Assembly: GCF_900314615.1 (NCBI RefSeq)
Contig: NZ_OMWA01000019.1
Span: 4,018 to 68,017 of the forward strand
From: an uncultured Methanobrevibacter sp.
Lineage (GTDB): Archaea > Methanobacteriota > Methanobacteria > Methanobacteriales > Methanobacteriaceae
DNA: 64,000 nt
Direction of reading: 5' to 3'
The notes below the pieces were generated by a model. The model had not been told where the DNA came from, did no database searches, and saw only the letters and a list, made by a program, of their open reading frames with translations. The translations under genes were made by a program, and so were the position numbers. Positions 36,095 through 43,759 of the stretch are shown one piece after another (position 1 is the stretch's first letter; every line of letters begins with the position of its first letter).

Positions 36095-36352
36095 CTAAAA
36101 TCACACCATTTTCCTAAAAATTTATAATTCTAATTGTTATATTTAACAAATCAGTAATATAAGACAATATTAAATATTTTATGAATTACATAGTTCTATT
36201 TATTCTTTATAATATAATAAAGTTTAGTATTAATTTTAATTACTTAAATTTTGTTTAAATTTATCATTTTATTTAGATATTTTTCAAATTAATCATTAAT
36301 TATTAAAATAACCATGATTTTCTATAAATTATTCAAAAATATAGTGATTATA
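36095..36352. other. AT-rich divergent promoter region
   Basis: About 260 bases between nhaC and the next plus-strand frame, extremely A/T-rich. It should contain the nhaC promoter. No hairpin or repeat of note. Confidence 0.4.
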
Positions 36353-36442
36353 ATGGATAACATATACACAATCCGAGTGAAAAAAAATATAATAGTCCGA
36401 ATAGACAAACTGCATCAAAAAAATAATTATTATATAGTTTAA
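36353..36442 (+). CDS. Possible 29-residue microprotein
   Basis: ATG 36353 stands six bases after AGTGAT, the same ribosome-site context as the SseB-like gene at 39744. The frame MDNIYTIRVKKNIIVRIDKL plus nine residues is basic. No relative is known to me. Codon content is AT-biased and it may be chance. The exported-protein gene starts 31 bases later. Confidence 0.25.
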   Translation: MDNIYTIRVKKNIIVRIDKLHQKNNYYIV

Positions 36443-36472
36443 ATTAAATATCTTTAAATAGGTGAAAACATA

Positions 36473-37000
36473 ATGAAAAAACTTTATGCTTTGCTTGTAA
36501 TTTTAATAATTTTATACATAGGCATCAATGCCGGCGCAGGCAATCTGCCGTTTGGAGACTCAACACCGGCAACCAATGATACTTCCGCAGGAAATAATGG
36601 TGTTTCAAACAGCACTTTTCCCAATATGGACAATTTTACAAGCAACAAGGTTAATGATTCTGCAGTAAGCTATAATGATTCCAACTATAACATGACAATT
36701 TATGTTACAACACTTGATGACGGTCAGAAGGTTGAAGATATTGTTTCAAACCTGTTGAGTTCCGGACAATACACATCAAACCAGACTATTGATCAAAACG
36801 GCGTAACTGCATACTTCCTTTACAATGAAGGCGTTGAATCATACAGTGCAGACATCTACTTCAATAAAAACAATAAAAACTACGTGATTTCAGGTGACGA
36901 TATCTCATATGAAGACAGTGACTACTTCATTAATCACTGCAAATATCTCATAGACACCAGCAGTTCATCAGGAGATTCCGGCGGTTTTTCAAGATGGTAA
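36473..37000 (+). CDS. Exported protein of unknown function
   Basis: 175 residues, start supported by AGGTGAAAAC. A signal peptide or anchor (KKLYALLVILIILYIGINAG) is followed by an Asn/Ser/Thr-rich linker (~20-60) and a compact domain of about 90 residues (NMTIYVTTLDDGQKVEDIV ... NKNYVISGDDISYED), ending in a Ser/Gly tail. Not recognised. Its stop codon abuts the stop of the convergent GNAT gene. Confidence 0.75.
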   Translation: MKKLYALLVILIILYIGINAGAGNLPFGDSTPATNDTSAGNNGVSNSTFPNMDNFTSNKVNDSAVSYNDSNYNMTIYVTTLDDGQKVEDIVSNLLSSGQYTSNQTIDQNGVTAYFLYNEGVESYSADIYFNKNNKNYVISGDDISYEDSDYFINHCKYLIDTSSSSGDSGGFSRW

Positions 37001-38440
37001 TTAATTTTCATTAATTTCATCGATAATATCAATAAATTCATCGTTAAATTGCTTCAGGTAATTTAACACTATTTCTTTTTTATCCAGACCATCATTTTCA
37101 TAGAAATAAGCTTCAAAATCACTGTAGTCAACCATATTCAGACAGTATTTTTCATATACATTAAGAGGATGATTATCCATGAATGTCCATCCCTTTTCAG
37201 TGATTTTGCCATTGCAGAAATATCTGTTTTCCTCCAAATACTTTTTGAGAATACTCCATTCAATATCATATGTATTTACTATTGTAAATATTGAATATTC
37301 CACCTCAATTCCCTGTGCAATTAATTTTAAGAACTTATATGCAACAAAACGAATGTCTTCACTCAATTCTACCTGATTAAAGTTTGTAAACTCCATCAGA
37401 CTGTCCATCTTTTCCTCAGGGTCAAATTCAAGATTGATTCCACAGAAATGGCAGAACTTGTCATGGCTGTCAATTGGCATGCTGCAGTATGGGCATACGT
37501 CGCTGTGGGACTTTATTGAGGGCTCCACATCCTCCTTGAAAAGATATGCAAGCCTTATCATCAGAGATTCATTTACAATCATTCCGGCTTCGTATTCTTC
37601 TATCATCTGCTGCTTGATTCTCACTGCCTTTTCATGAGTTACATGGGCATCATCTATGAGAGATTCAATGTATGGTGAAAACTCATCGCCCGAACCCACC
37701 ACATCCTCAATGGAATATGATTTTACCGGTAGCATGTCCTCCAAATCAAGTATTACATTCATTATCTCAACATCTCTGCTTATGAATATCTCCCTGATTT
37801 TGGAAAAATAGTTTTCATCAATAAATCTGCGGTTTTCAAGCACGTCATAATGAATTATATCATAGTTTAAAGGTTCGCTGTAGGCAATGTGAGTGTTTTC
37901 CAAATCCAGAATGTGAATGCTTGCGCAAATGTTCAGGTCATAAAAATGGGTTGAAAGCTCTTCTGAAGCGTCATAATTGCCGTTTGAAATGACATGACTT
38001 CCGGGAATGATAAATTCAAGAGAACTTGCAACAATGTTTTGGGTTATCTTTTTTGCAAGACCATATCTTAAAAGCAGTTCTACAACCAGTCTTGTAGGCT
38101 CCATTATGCTTGGCTTGTTGTGCTCCTTCATGGTTTTTAAAAGCTCATCATGAAAAATGCCGTTTCCCCGAAACTCCGGAAGAACATAGATATTGTTGAT
38201 GGCAACTGTTATAAATTCCCTTGAAAAGTCATAGCTGCAAAATCCAACTACCTTATTTTCAAAAACAAGTTCCTTAAACAGACTGCATTCATCGGCCTTC
38301 AGAATTATTCCTTCATCGATAATGGCTTCATAAATGTATATATAATGCTTTTTAAGGATATCAGCTACATTCAAGGTATTTTCACTTAAAAATATCTTTT
38401 GTGTATTATCCTCTTTAATAATATAATCGGTAGTTGCCAT
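37001..38440 (-). CDS. GNAT acetyltransferase-like protein with zinc ribbon
   Basis: 479 residues. The N-terminal part contains a GNAT acetyl-CoA loop, IYVLPEFRGNGIFHDELL. A helical middle part follows, and near residue 315 there is a zinc ribbon (CPYCSMPIDSHDKFCHFCG). The last 120 residues look like a winged-helix or helical module (ITEKGWTFMDNHPLNVYEKY). This combination is not a standard family I can name; a similar design occurs in Methanobacteriales hypothetical proteins. No signal peptide. Possibly modifies a protein or tRNA. Confidence 0.7.
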   Translation of the reverse strand: MATTDYIIKEDNTQKIFLSENTLNVADILKKHYIYIYEAIIDEGIILKADECSLFKELVFENKVVGFCSYDFSREFITVAINNIYVLPEFRGNGIFHDELLKTMKEHNKPSIMEPTRLVVELLLRYGLAKKITQNIVASSLEFIIPGSHVISNGNYDASEELSTHFYDLNICASIHILDLENTHIAYSEPLNYDIIHYDVLENRRFIDENYFSKIREIFISRDVEIMNVILDLEDMLPVKSYSIEDVVGSGDEFSPYIESLIDDAHVTHEKAVRIKQQMIEEYEAGMIVNESLMIRLAYLFKEDVEPSIKSHSDVCPYCSMPIDSHDKFCHFCGINLEFDPEEKMDSLMEFTNFNQVELSEDIRFVAYKFLKLIAQGIEVEYSIFTIVNTYDIEWSILKKYLEENRYFCNGKITEKGWTFMDNHPLNVYEKYCLNMVDYSDFEAYFYENDGLDKKEIVLNYLKQFNDEFIDIIDEINEN

Positions 38441-38597
38441 ATAATCACTTAAAATAAATATTATATTTAATTATATTTAAATTAATCGATTGAGAAGTCT
38501 TTTTTAGGTAAAACTAATTAAAAAATTTAGTTATATCAAAAAATAAGTAAAATTAGGCATAACTAAATATTTTTATAACATAAAAATAAAAATTTAA

Positions 38598-39551
38598 ATG
38601 ATGAAGATTTTAGTGATTGGGGCCGGAGCAGTTGGAATCGGTCTTGCAGCATCATTGATGTCCCAGAATGCTGACGTTTCAATTTATGCAAGAGGCGAAA
38701 CTGCAAAGGCTATTAAAAAAAATGGAATTAAACGATGCGGACTTTTTGAAAACTACTCATTCAGCTCAGATGAAGTTAAGGTATTCAGTGACTACAGAGA
38801 TATTGCCAAAAACAGCTTTGACTATGTATTTATTACATCAAAAACAACTGCAAATGACGACATTTCACAGAAACTGAATGAATTCAGAGACATTTTAAAA
38901 ACTGACTTCAAGATTATCATCTTTCAAAACGGCTTTGGAAATGACAATGCATATCTCAGATACTTTGATAAAAGCGAAGTTTTCTGCGCAAGACTAATTA
39001 CCGGTTTTGCACGCCATGACCGGTACATAAGTGAAGTTACAGTATATACTGAACCTATTCAAATCGGATCACTTCAAAATCAGGACCCGAAAGACCTAAA
39101 AGAGATTGCAGATATGATTGCCGCATCAGGTATAGGCTGTGAGCTTACAGATGAAGTGGACAAATATCTCTGGGCAAAAATGCTTTACAACTGCGCATTA
39201 AATCCACTGGGCACTATTCTTGATGTAAACTACGGAAAACTGACTGAAAATGAATATTCAAAAGAGATTATGGACAGAATTATCGATGAGATATTTGATG
39301 TAATCAATGCAAGCGAATATGAGACTTTTTGGGACAATTCTGAAGAATACAAGAAAATTTTCTACAATAAACTTGTTCCGGACACCTATGAACACATCTC
39401 ATCCACCCACCGGGATGTGAAAAGGAAAATTAAAACCGAAATTGATTCCCTTAACGGCAGCGTTATCAGACTTGCTGAGACATATGGCATTGATGTAAGT
39501 ACCAACAGAATTATTTATAATTTAATTAAATCAATAGAAAATGACTTCTAA
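38598..39551 (+). CDS. panE: Ketopantoate reductase (2-dehydropantoate 2-reductase)
   Basis: 317 residues; ATG 38598 and 38601 are both possible. The NADP Rossmann motif VIGAGAVGIGLAASL is followed by the catalytic lysine in DKYLWAKMLYNCALNPLG and the C-terminal helical domain. It makes pantoate from ketopantoate in CoA synthesis; the next archaeal enzyme, pantoate kinase, lies at 61285. Some members of the family reduce other 2-oxo acids, so the assignment is good but not certain. Confidence 0.85.
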   Translation: MMKILVIGAGAVGIGLAASLMSQNADVSIYARGETAKAIKKNGIKRCGLFENYSFSSDEVKVFSDYRDIAKNSFDYVFITSKTTANDDISQKLNEFRDILKTDFKIIIFQNGFGNDNAYLRYFDKSEVFCARLITGFARHDRYISEVTVYTEPIQIGSLQNQDPKDLKEIADMIAASGIGCELTDEVDKYLWAKMLYNCALNPLGTILDVNYGKLTENEYSKEIMDRIIDEIFDVINASEYETFWDNSEEYKKIFYNKLVPDTYEHISSTHRDVKRKIKTEIDSLNGSVIRLAETYGIDVSTNRIIYNLIKSIENDF

Positions 39552-39572
39552 ATTATAAGAATAATCTAAAAC

Positions 39573-39580
39573 TTTATATA
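39573..39580 (+). promoter_or_regulatory. TATA-like box of the small transcription unit
   Basis: TTTATATA at 39573-39580. Transcription would begin some 25 bases on, right at the inverted repeat at 39601. Confidence 0.5.
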
Positions 39581-39600
39581 TGTTGAAAGGCAATATACTA

Positions 39601-39642
39601 TTGTTCATATTGTTATATACTATTTTTTTATAATATGAACAA
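39601..39642. repeat. 11-bp perfect inverted repeat
   Basis: TTGTTCATATT (39601-39611) and AATATGAACAA (39632-39642) with a 20-base A/T-rich loop. It lies where transcription should begin, so it could be a leader hairpin or a repressor operator. The right arm ends in the first base of ATG 39642. Confidence 0.7.
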
Positions 39643-39692
39643 TGGTGATGGTTGAAATGAGCATTCGTTTGTATTCCTTTAGTGGTGTTTAG
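39642..39692 (+). CDS. Possible 16-residue leader or micropeptide
   Basis: ATGGTGATGGTTGAAATG offers several starts; the longest frame encodes MVMVEMSIRLYSFSGV, the shortest, from ATG 39657 after GGTGATGGTT, eleven residues. It is enclosed by a TATA box, an inverted repeat and a terminator. It could be a micropeptide, or the transcript could be a noncoding RNA of about 115 bases. Confidence 0.35.
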   Translation: MVMVEMSIRLYSFSGV

Positions 39693-39693
39693 G

Positions 39694-39715
39694 AAGATTT
39701 AAAAAATCTTTTTTT
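39694..39715 (+). terminator. Hairpin-T terminator of the small unit
   Basis: AAGATTT (39694-39700) / AAATCTT (39704-39710) then five more T. It stops the small unit before the SseB-like operon, or attenuates read-through into it. Confidence 0.6.
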
Positions 39716-39743
39716 GTAGAAATTAACGATTATAGTGATTATT

Positions 39744-40199
39744 ATGAGCGAACTTAAAGAATTAATTAATAATTATATTGAACTTGAAGAAAAACTGGAT
39801 GAAATCGAAGATAATGAATCCGAAGAATTTCAAACCTTAGCAGGCGAACTCCATGACATGGGCCATGAAATCGACCATTTAGTCTACAACGAAGAATTCG
39901 TAATCGTCTATAATGCAGATACTGAAGATGACGAAGTAATTGCACTTATCATCAGTGACGAAGAGGAAGACAGGGAAGAATTTTTAATTCCTGTTTACAC
40001 CGATGAGGAAGAAGCTAAAAAAGCAATCGAATCATTTAGTGATGAATCCGGTGAAGCTAACTTCAAATGTGACAAAGCTAATGGAAATGCAATCGTTCAG
40101 GCATATGCCGATGACGAAGAATTTTTAGGATTGGCTATCAATGCACCTCAATGTGACTTTGTCATATTCGCTGAAGAGGTTCATGACTGCTGTGATTAA
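39744..40199 (+). CDS. SseB-like acidic protein 1
   Basis: 151 residues from ATG 39744 (AGTGAT upstream). An acidic helical N-terminus is followed by a domain resembling SseB N-terminal domains: EEFLIPVYTDEEEAKKAIE is the diagnostic stretch, with a C-terminal strand LGLAINAPQCDFVIFAEEV. SseB-domain proteins are mostly of unknown function. It is the first of three adjacent genes of this type, spaced by zero to two bases. Confidence 0.7.
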   Translation: MSELKELINNYIELEEKLDEIEDNESEEFQTLAGELHDMGHEIDHLVYNEEFVIVYNADTEDDEVIALIISDEEEDREEFLIPVYTDEEEAKKAIESFSDESGEANFKCDKANGNAIVQAYADDEEFLGLAINAPQCDFVIFAEEVHDCCD

Positions 40200-40201
40200 A
40201 C

Positions 40202-40645
40202 ATGAAACTTAAGGATTACGAAGATTATCAGAAAAATAATGTCAAGGCTTCAAAAAGCCAGATTAAAGAGTATATTCAGGTTTATGCAGACATGGTAAAA
40301 AAGCTCAAAAACGAGGATGCCATGGAACTTGAACCGATTAAGAAAAACATCAAAAAGGCATATCCTGAAGAAATATACTTTACACTGATTGATGAGAAGG
40401 ATGACTGGGTGAGGCTTATTGTTAAAGAGCCTAATCCAAACTACATCATTCCTGTATTTACTGATATTCGCGAGTATGCTCTTGGAAGCGCTGAAATATC
40501 AAAACTCTTTTTGGAAAAGCTTGAAATGAAAGTCATTACCCCTGAGGATATTGCAGAAATAGCAGATGAAGATGAGCATTTTGAGGGTTTTGTAATTAAT
40601 CCCCACTCACAGAACTTTAATATGGACAGGAACGGGAGTTTTTAA
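40202..40645 (+). CDS. SseB-like protein 2
   Basis: 147 residues. A basic/acidic helical N-terminus (KLKDYEDYQKNNVKAS) precedes the SseB-like stretch NYIIPVFTDIREYALGSAE and the late strand EGFVINPHSQNFNM. Its ATG comes two bases after the stop of SseB-like 1. Confidence 0.7.
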   Translation: MKLKDYEDYQKNNVKASKSQIKEYIQVYADMVKKLKNEDAMELEPIKKNIKKAYPEEIYFTLIDEKDDWVRLIVKEPNPNYIIPVFTDIREYALGSAEISKLFLEKLEMKVITPEDIAEIADEDEHFEGFVINPHSQNFNMDRNGSF

Positions 40646-40924
40646 ATGAAATTTATTTGCCCTGCAATCGGAGAAGATCACGAAAAGGACTTTCTTGTAA
40701 TGGGAAGCCTTGATGATTTTAAGATAATTGTCTTCAGCGATGAAGATGAATACAAAAAAGGTTATGATTATTTAGAATTAGCTGACTATAAGCCATGTGA
40801 AGTTTCCCTTCATCTATTTCAGGAACTTTCACGCAATGACGATGCCTTCAGCGGCATCATTTTAAATATACATGATGAAAATAAATATATTTCAAAAAAA
40901 GAATTATTGGAAGAATCATTCTGA
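40646..40924 (+). CDS. SseB-like protein 3, short
   Basis: 92 residues, the SseB core alone: FKIIVFSDEDEYKKGYDYL followed by FSGIILNIHDENKYI. ATG follows directly on the stop of gene 2. It lacks the N-terminal helices of its neighbours. Its end overlaps the convergent basic gene by nine bases. Confidence 0.7.
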   Translation: MKFICPAIGEDHEKDFLVMGSLDDFKIIVFSDEDEYKKGYDYLELADYKPCEVSLHLFQELSRNDDAFSGIILNIHDENKYISKKELLEESF

Positions 40925-41200
40925 TTCTTCTTCATCCACATCCTCTTTTTCCACAACTTCCTGACGGTAGTACTTGTAGCGGTAAGACATCTTGAAGCCT
41001 TTTTCGACTTCACGTTTAGGTCTTTTTTTACGTTTTATGTTTGGCCCGTTCATTTCCCTGAACTTTTCCTGGAAAGGTTTGGCCAGGTTCTTGTTTTCAC
41101 GGTAATATGTGGAAATTCTACTTCTGGTGTGGGGCGCCCTGTAAATCCGTTTTCTTAAAAGACGCCTATTGTTGCTGACACGCCTTAACACGAAAATCAC
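40916..41200 (-). CDS. Basic small protein of unknown function
   Basis: 94 residues from GTG 41200, which directly follows the TAA of the upstream gene (TAAGTG). Very rich in Arg and Lys (RRLLRKRIYRAPHTRSR, KRKKRPKREVEKG) with an acidic end (EKEDVDEEESE). The charge suggests nucleic-acid or ribosome binding. Not recognised. A GTG further in (41191) is also possible. Confidence 0.55.
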   Translation of the reverse strand: MIFVLRRVSNNRRLLRKRIYRAPHTRSRISTYYRENKNLAKPFQEKFREMNGPNIKRKKRPKREVEKGFKMSYRYKYYRQEVVEKEDVDEEESE

Positions 41201-41392
41201 TTATCTTCTGTTTAAATTTTTAGTAGCAGATTTATCTAAAGTAGCTTGAATTTCATCGATTCTTTCAACTACAACTTTAATAGCCTGTTCACCTTGACGA
41301 GTGGGATTGATACCTTGTTCAACAAGCAGTGCATCCCTAATATCTCTTAATCTGTCAATTGAATCAATTTTCATAATTGTACTGTAAAACAT
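41201..41392 (-). CDS. Small helical protein, 63 residues
   Basis: Strong ribosome site GGAGGAATCTC before ATG 41392. The sequence MKIDSIDRLRDIRDALLVEQ begins after a short lead; it is amphipathic helical, with KVVVERIDEIQATLDKSA near the end. No family recognised. It is coupled to the basic protein downstream (stop and start adjacent), so the two probably act together. Confidence 0.65.
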   Translation of the reverse strand: MFYSTIMKIDSIDRLRDIRDALLVEQGINPTRQGEQAIKVVVERIDEIQATLDKSATKNLNRR

Positions 41393-41467
41393 GAGATTCC
41401 TCCTAACTGTTATTAACTTTAGATTTTTTAATAAAAATATTTTATGTTTAATGACAAATTATTAATT

Positions 41468-42343
41468 ATGTTTGTAAAACAGCGAGTTATTTATCTGGCA
41501 GGAGGATGTTTCTGGGGCGTTGAAGCTTTTATCTCACGTCTTAAAGGCGTTAACCAAACAGAAGTGGGATATGCCAACGGAAGGGATTTGGCACCGACCT
41601 ATGAAAAGGTATGTACAGGACGTACCGGCCATGCAGAATGCGTCAAGGCAACATACAATCCCCAAATCATTAGCCTGGAAGAGATTTTGGAGAATTTTTT
41701 CAAGATTATTGACCCTTACGTTTTAAACCGTCAGGGTCCGGATATCGGAACACAGTACAGAACAGGAATCTACTGGCAGGATGACTCACAGAAAACTATT
41801 GTTTTGAAGTTTTTATCCGCAAAACAGAAACTGTCATCAAAAAGAATCGTTACAGAGGCCCATGCAATCGGCAGCTTCTATCCTGCTGAGGAGTATCATC
41901 AGAAGTATCTTGAAAAAAACCCGCAGGGCTACTGTCATGTTGATTTAAATTTAATAGACGATAAAGAATTTGACCACTTAACCAAAGAAGAATATGAAAT
42001 AACACAGCTTTCTTTAACGGAAGCACCTTTCACCAACAAATATGATGATTTTTTTGAAGAAGGTGTATATGTAGACGTAGTTGACGGTGAAGTTCTCTTC
42101 ACATCAGATGACAAGTTCGATTCAGGATGCGGATGGCCTGCATTTTCAAAGCCTGCCAGTGAAGATGCCGTTATAAAGCACAGGGACTTTTCACACGGAA
42201 CAACACGCATTGAAGTTAGAAGCGCTAAGTCAAACTCACACTTGGGCCATCTGTTTCATGACGGACCCGGAGGAAGCCCCCGCTACTGCATCAATTCCGC
42301 CGCACTGAAATTCATACCTAAGGACGACTACATTAAAAAATAA
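41468..42343 (+). CDS. msrAB: Fused methionine sulfoxide reductase A/B
   Basis: 291 residues from ATG 41468 (an ATG at 41444 is in frame but starts outside the conserved fold). MsrA domain: LAGGCFWGVEAF with the catalytic cysteine, and YHQKYLEKNPQGYC. MsrB domain from residue ~190: FDSGCGWPAFSKP, SHLGHLFHDGP and the catalytic RYCINSAALKF. It repairs both S- and R-methionine sulfoxide in proteins. No signal peptide, so cytoplasmic. It lies between SseB-like genes. Confidence 0.95.
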   Translation: MFVKQRVIYLAGGCFWGVEAFISRLKGVNQTEVGYANGRDLAPTYEKVCTGRTGHAECVKATYNPQIISLEEILENFFKIIDPYVLNRQGPDIGTQYRTGIYWQDDSQKTIVLKFLSAKQKLSSKRIVTEAHAIGSFYPAEEYHQKYLEKNPQGYCHVDLNLIDDKEFDHLTKEEYEITQLSLTEAPFTNKYDDFFEEGVYVDVVDGEVLFTSDDKFDSGCGWPAFSKPASEDAVIKHRDFSHGTTRIEVRSAKSNSHLGHLFHDGPGGSPRYCINSAALKFIPKDDYIKK

Positions 42344-42376
42344 TTTTTTAACATATAACAGACAAAAATTGATACA

Positions 42377-42772
42377 ATGAAAATCGAAGACATAAATAAT
42401 CCGGAGCTTAAAAATCACATAAACATGATTTATATGCACAGTGAAAACCAGAATCAAAAGGCAATTGATGAAACAGAAGAAAAAATAAGGAACTATATTA
42501 AAGAAAACTATTTGATAATATCTGTTGAAGACGGAAAGCCTGTTAAAATTCCTTATGCCAATGACGGAGAATATCTCGTTCCTGCATTTACAGACGAACA
42601 TGAATACGTAATGGGAATGCAGTACTTTTCACTCAATGTCATGGATGAAAACAAGGAATACGTTATTGAAAAATTAGATTATTTTAAAAAATTAAAAGAA
42701 GATCCTAATTTCTTAGGATACATCATAAATATTGCTCGTGTGAGCTATATAATTAATACTAGTCTTTTATGA
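42377..42772 (+). CDS. SseB-like protein 4
   Basis: 131 residues. Helical N-terminus, then the SseB-like stretch EYLVPAFTDEHEYVMGMQYF and a last strand FLGYIINIARVSYIIN. It follows msrAB by 33 bases and is separated from the other three copies by the two basic genes and msrAB. Its end overlaps the convergent Mrp gene by 14 bases. Confidence 0.7.
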   Translation: MKIEDINNPELKNHINMIYMHSENQNQKAIDETEEKIRNYIKENYLIISVEDGKPVKIPYANDGEYLVPAFTDEHEYVMGMQYFSLNVMDENKEYVIEKLDYFKKLKEDPNFLGYIINIARVSYIINTSLL

Positions 42773-43739
42773 AGTCGTTTTGAATTTCAGAAACGATTTC
42801 AACAAATCTTTTTGAAACCTCATCACTTGGGTCAAGTGTTGCGATAACACCGTCCTTGTTAGGTGAATCGGAAACTTTTTCTTCAATTGGAAGATCTCCA
42901 AGATATGTGATTTCCATTTCATCTGCGAATTTCTCACCGTTGCCTTCACCGAATACAGGAAGTTTTTCACCACAGTGAGGACAGATATAGTAAGCCATAT
43001 TTTCAATAAGGCCAATTTTATCTATATTCATCATTTCAACCATTTTAACACATTTCAAAACGTCTTCCTGTGATACTACGTTCGGTGTTGTTACCATAAT
43101 TACAGCATCAGCATCAGGAATAGTCTGTAAAACTGTTAAAGGTTCATCTCCGGTTCCAGGCGGGTTATCGATGATTAAATAATCAAGATTTCCCCAGTGA
43201 GCGTCAGATATGAGCTGTCTGATAGCACCGGTTTTTTGAGGACCTCTCCAGATGATTGGTGTGTCAATATTGTCCAGAAGGAATGCCATTGACATTACTT
43301 TAAGACCGCTAGGAGTTGTTGCCGGAAACATTGAATGCTTGTATTCTTCCTGTTTTGCTTTGATGAATTCTGCTTTCTGTTCATCATTTTCAAATGTTTC
43401 TTTTGCCATTGCTCCTTCTGTAAGGTCTCTGAATACTTCAAACTGATAGTTCTGGAAATTTTCACCGTAAAGTTCAAGTCCTAACATTTTCGGGATGTTC
43501 GGTCCGTGAATATCTGCGTCTAAAATTCCGGTTTTAAAACCGAGTTTCTGTAAAGTCTCAGCGATGTTTGCAGCTACAGTGGATTTTCCTACTCCTCCTT
43601 TTCCGCTCATAACTACAATCTTATGTTTAATCTGACCTAGATTTTTTGCAAGCCTAATTTCCTGCTCAATCATTTGTCTTTGCTGTTCAGGAGTCATCTG
43701 ACCCCCGTGACCATGATGACCATGTCCATGTTCAGGCAT
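42759..43739 (-). CDS. Mrp/NBP35-type P-loop ATPase, Fe-S carrier
   Basis: 326 residues. A His/Gly-rich N-terminus (HGHGHHGHGG) precedes the deviant Walker A, MSGKGGVGKSTVAAN, then DADIHGPNIPKMLG, and the paired cysteines YICPHCGEKL that bind the bridging Fe-S cluster between two subunits. Carries iron-sulfur clusters to target proteins, as ApbC/Nbp35 do. The His-rich tail may bind metal. Standard archaeal gene. Confidence 0.93.
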   Translation of the reverse strand: MPEHGHGHHGHGGQMTPEQQRQMIEQEIRLAKNLGQIKHKIVVMSGKGGVGKSTVAANIAETLQKLGFKTGILDADIHGPNIPKMLGLELYGENFQNYQFEVFRDLTEGAMAKETFENDEQKAEFIKAKQEEYKHSMFPATTPSGLKVMSMAFLLDNIDTPIIWRGPQKTGAIRQLISDAHWGNLDYLIIDNPPGTGDEPLTVLQTIPDADAVIMVTTPNVVSQEDVLKCVKMVEMMNIDKIGLIENMAYYICPHCGEKLPVFGEGNGEKFADEMEITYLGDLPIEEKVSDSPNKDGVIATLDPSDEVSKRFVEIVSEIQNDFIKD

Positions 43740-43759
43740 AATTTTTTCCCCCTAATAAT

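Noticed and set aside
41444..41467. Earlier start of msrAB
   Set aside because: In-frame ATG, but the added residues lie outside the conserved MsrA start and no ribosome site favours it.
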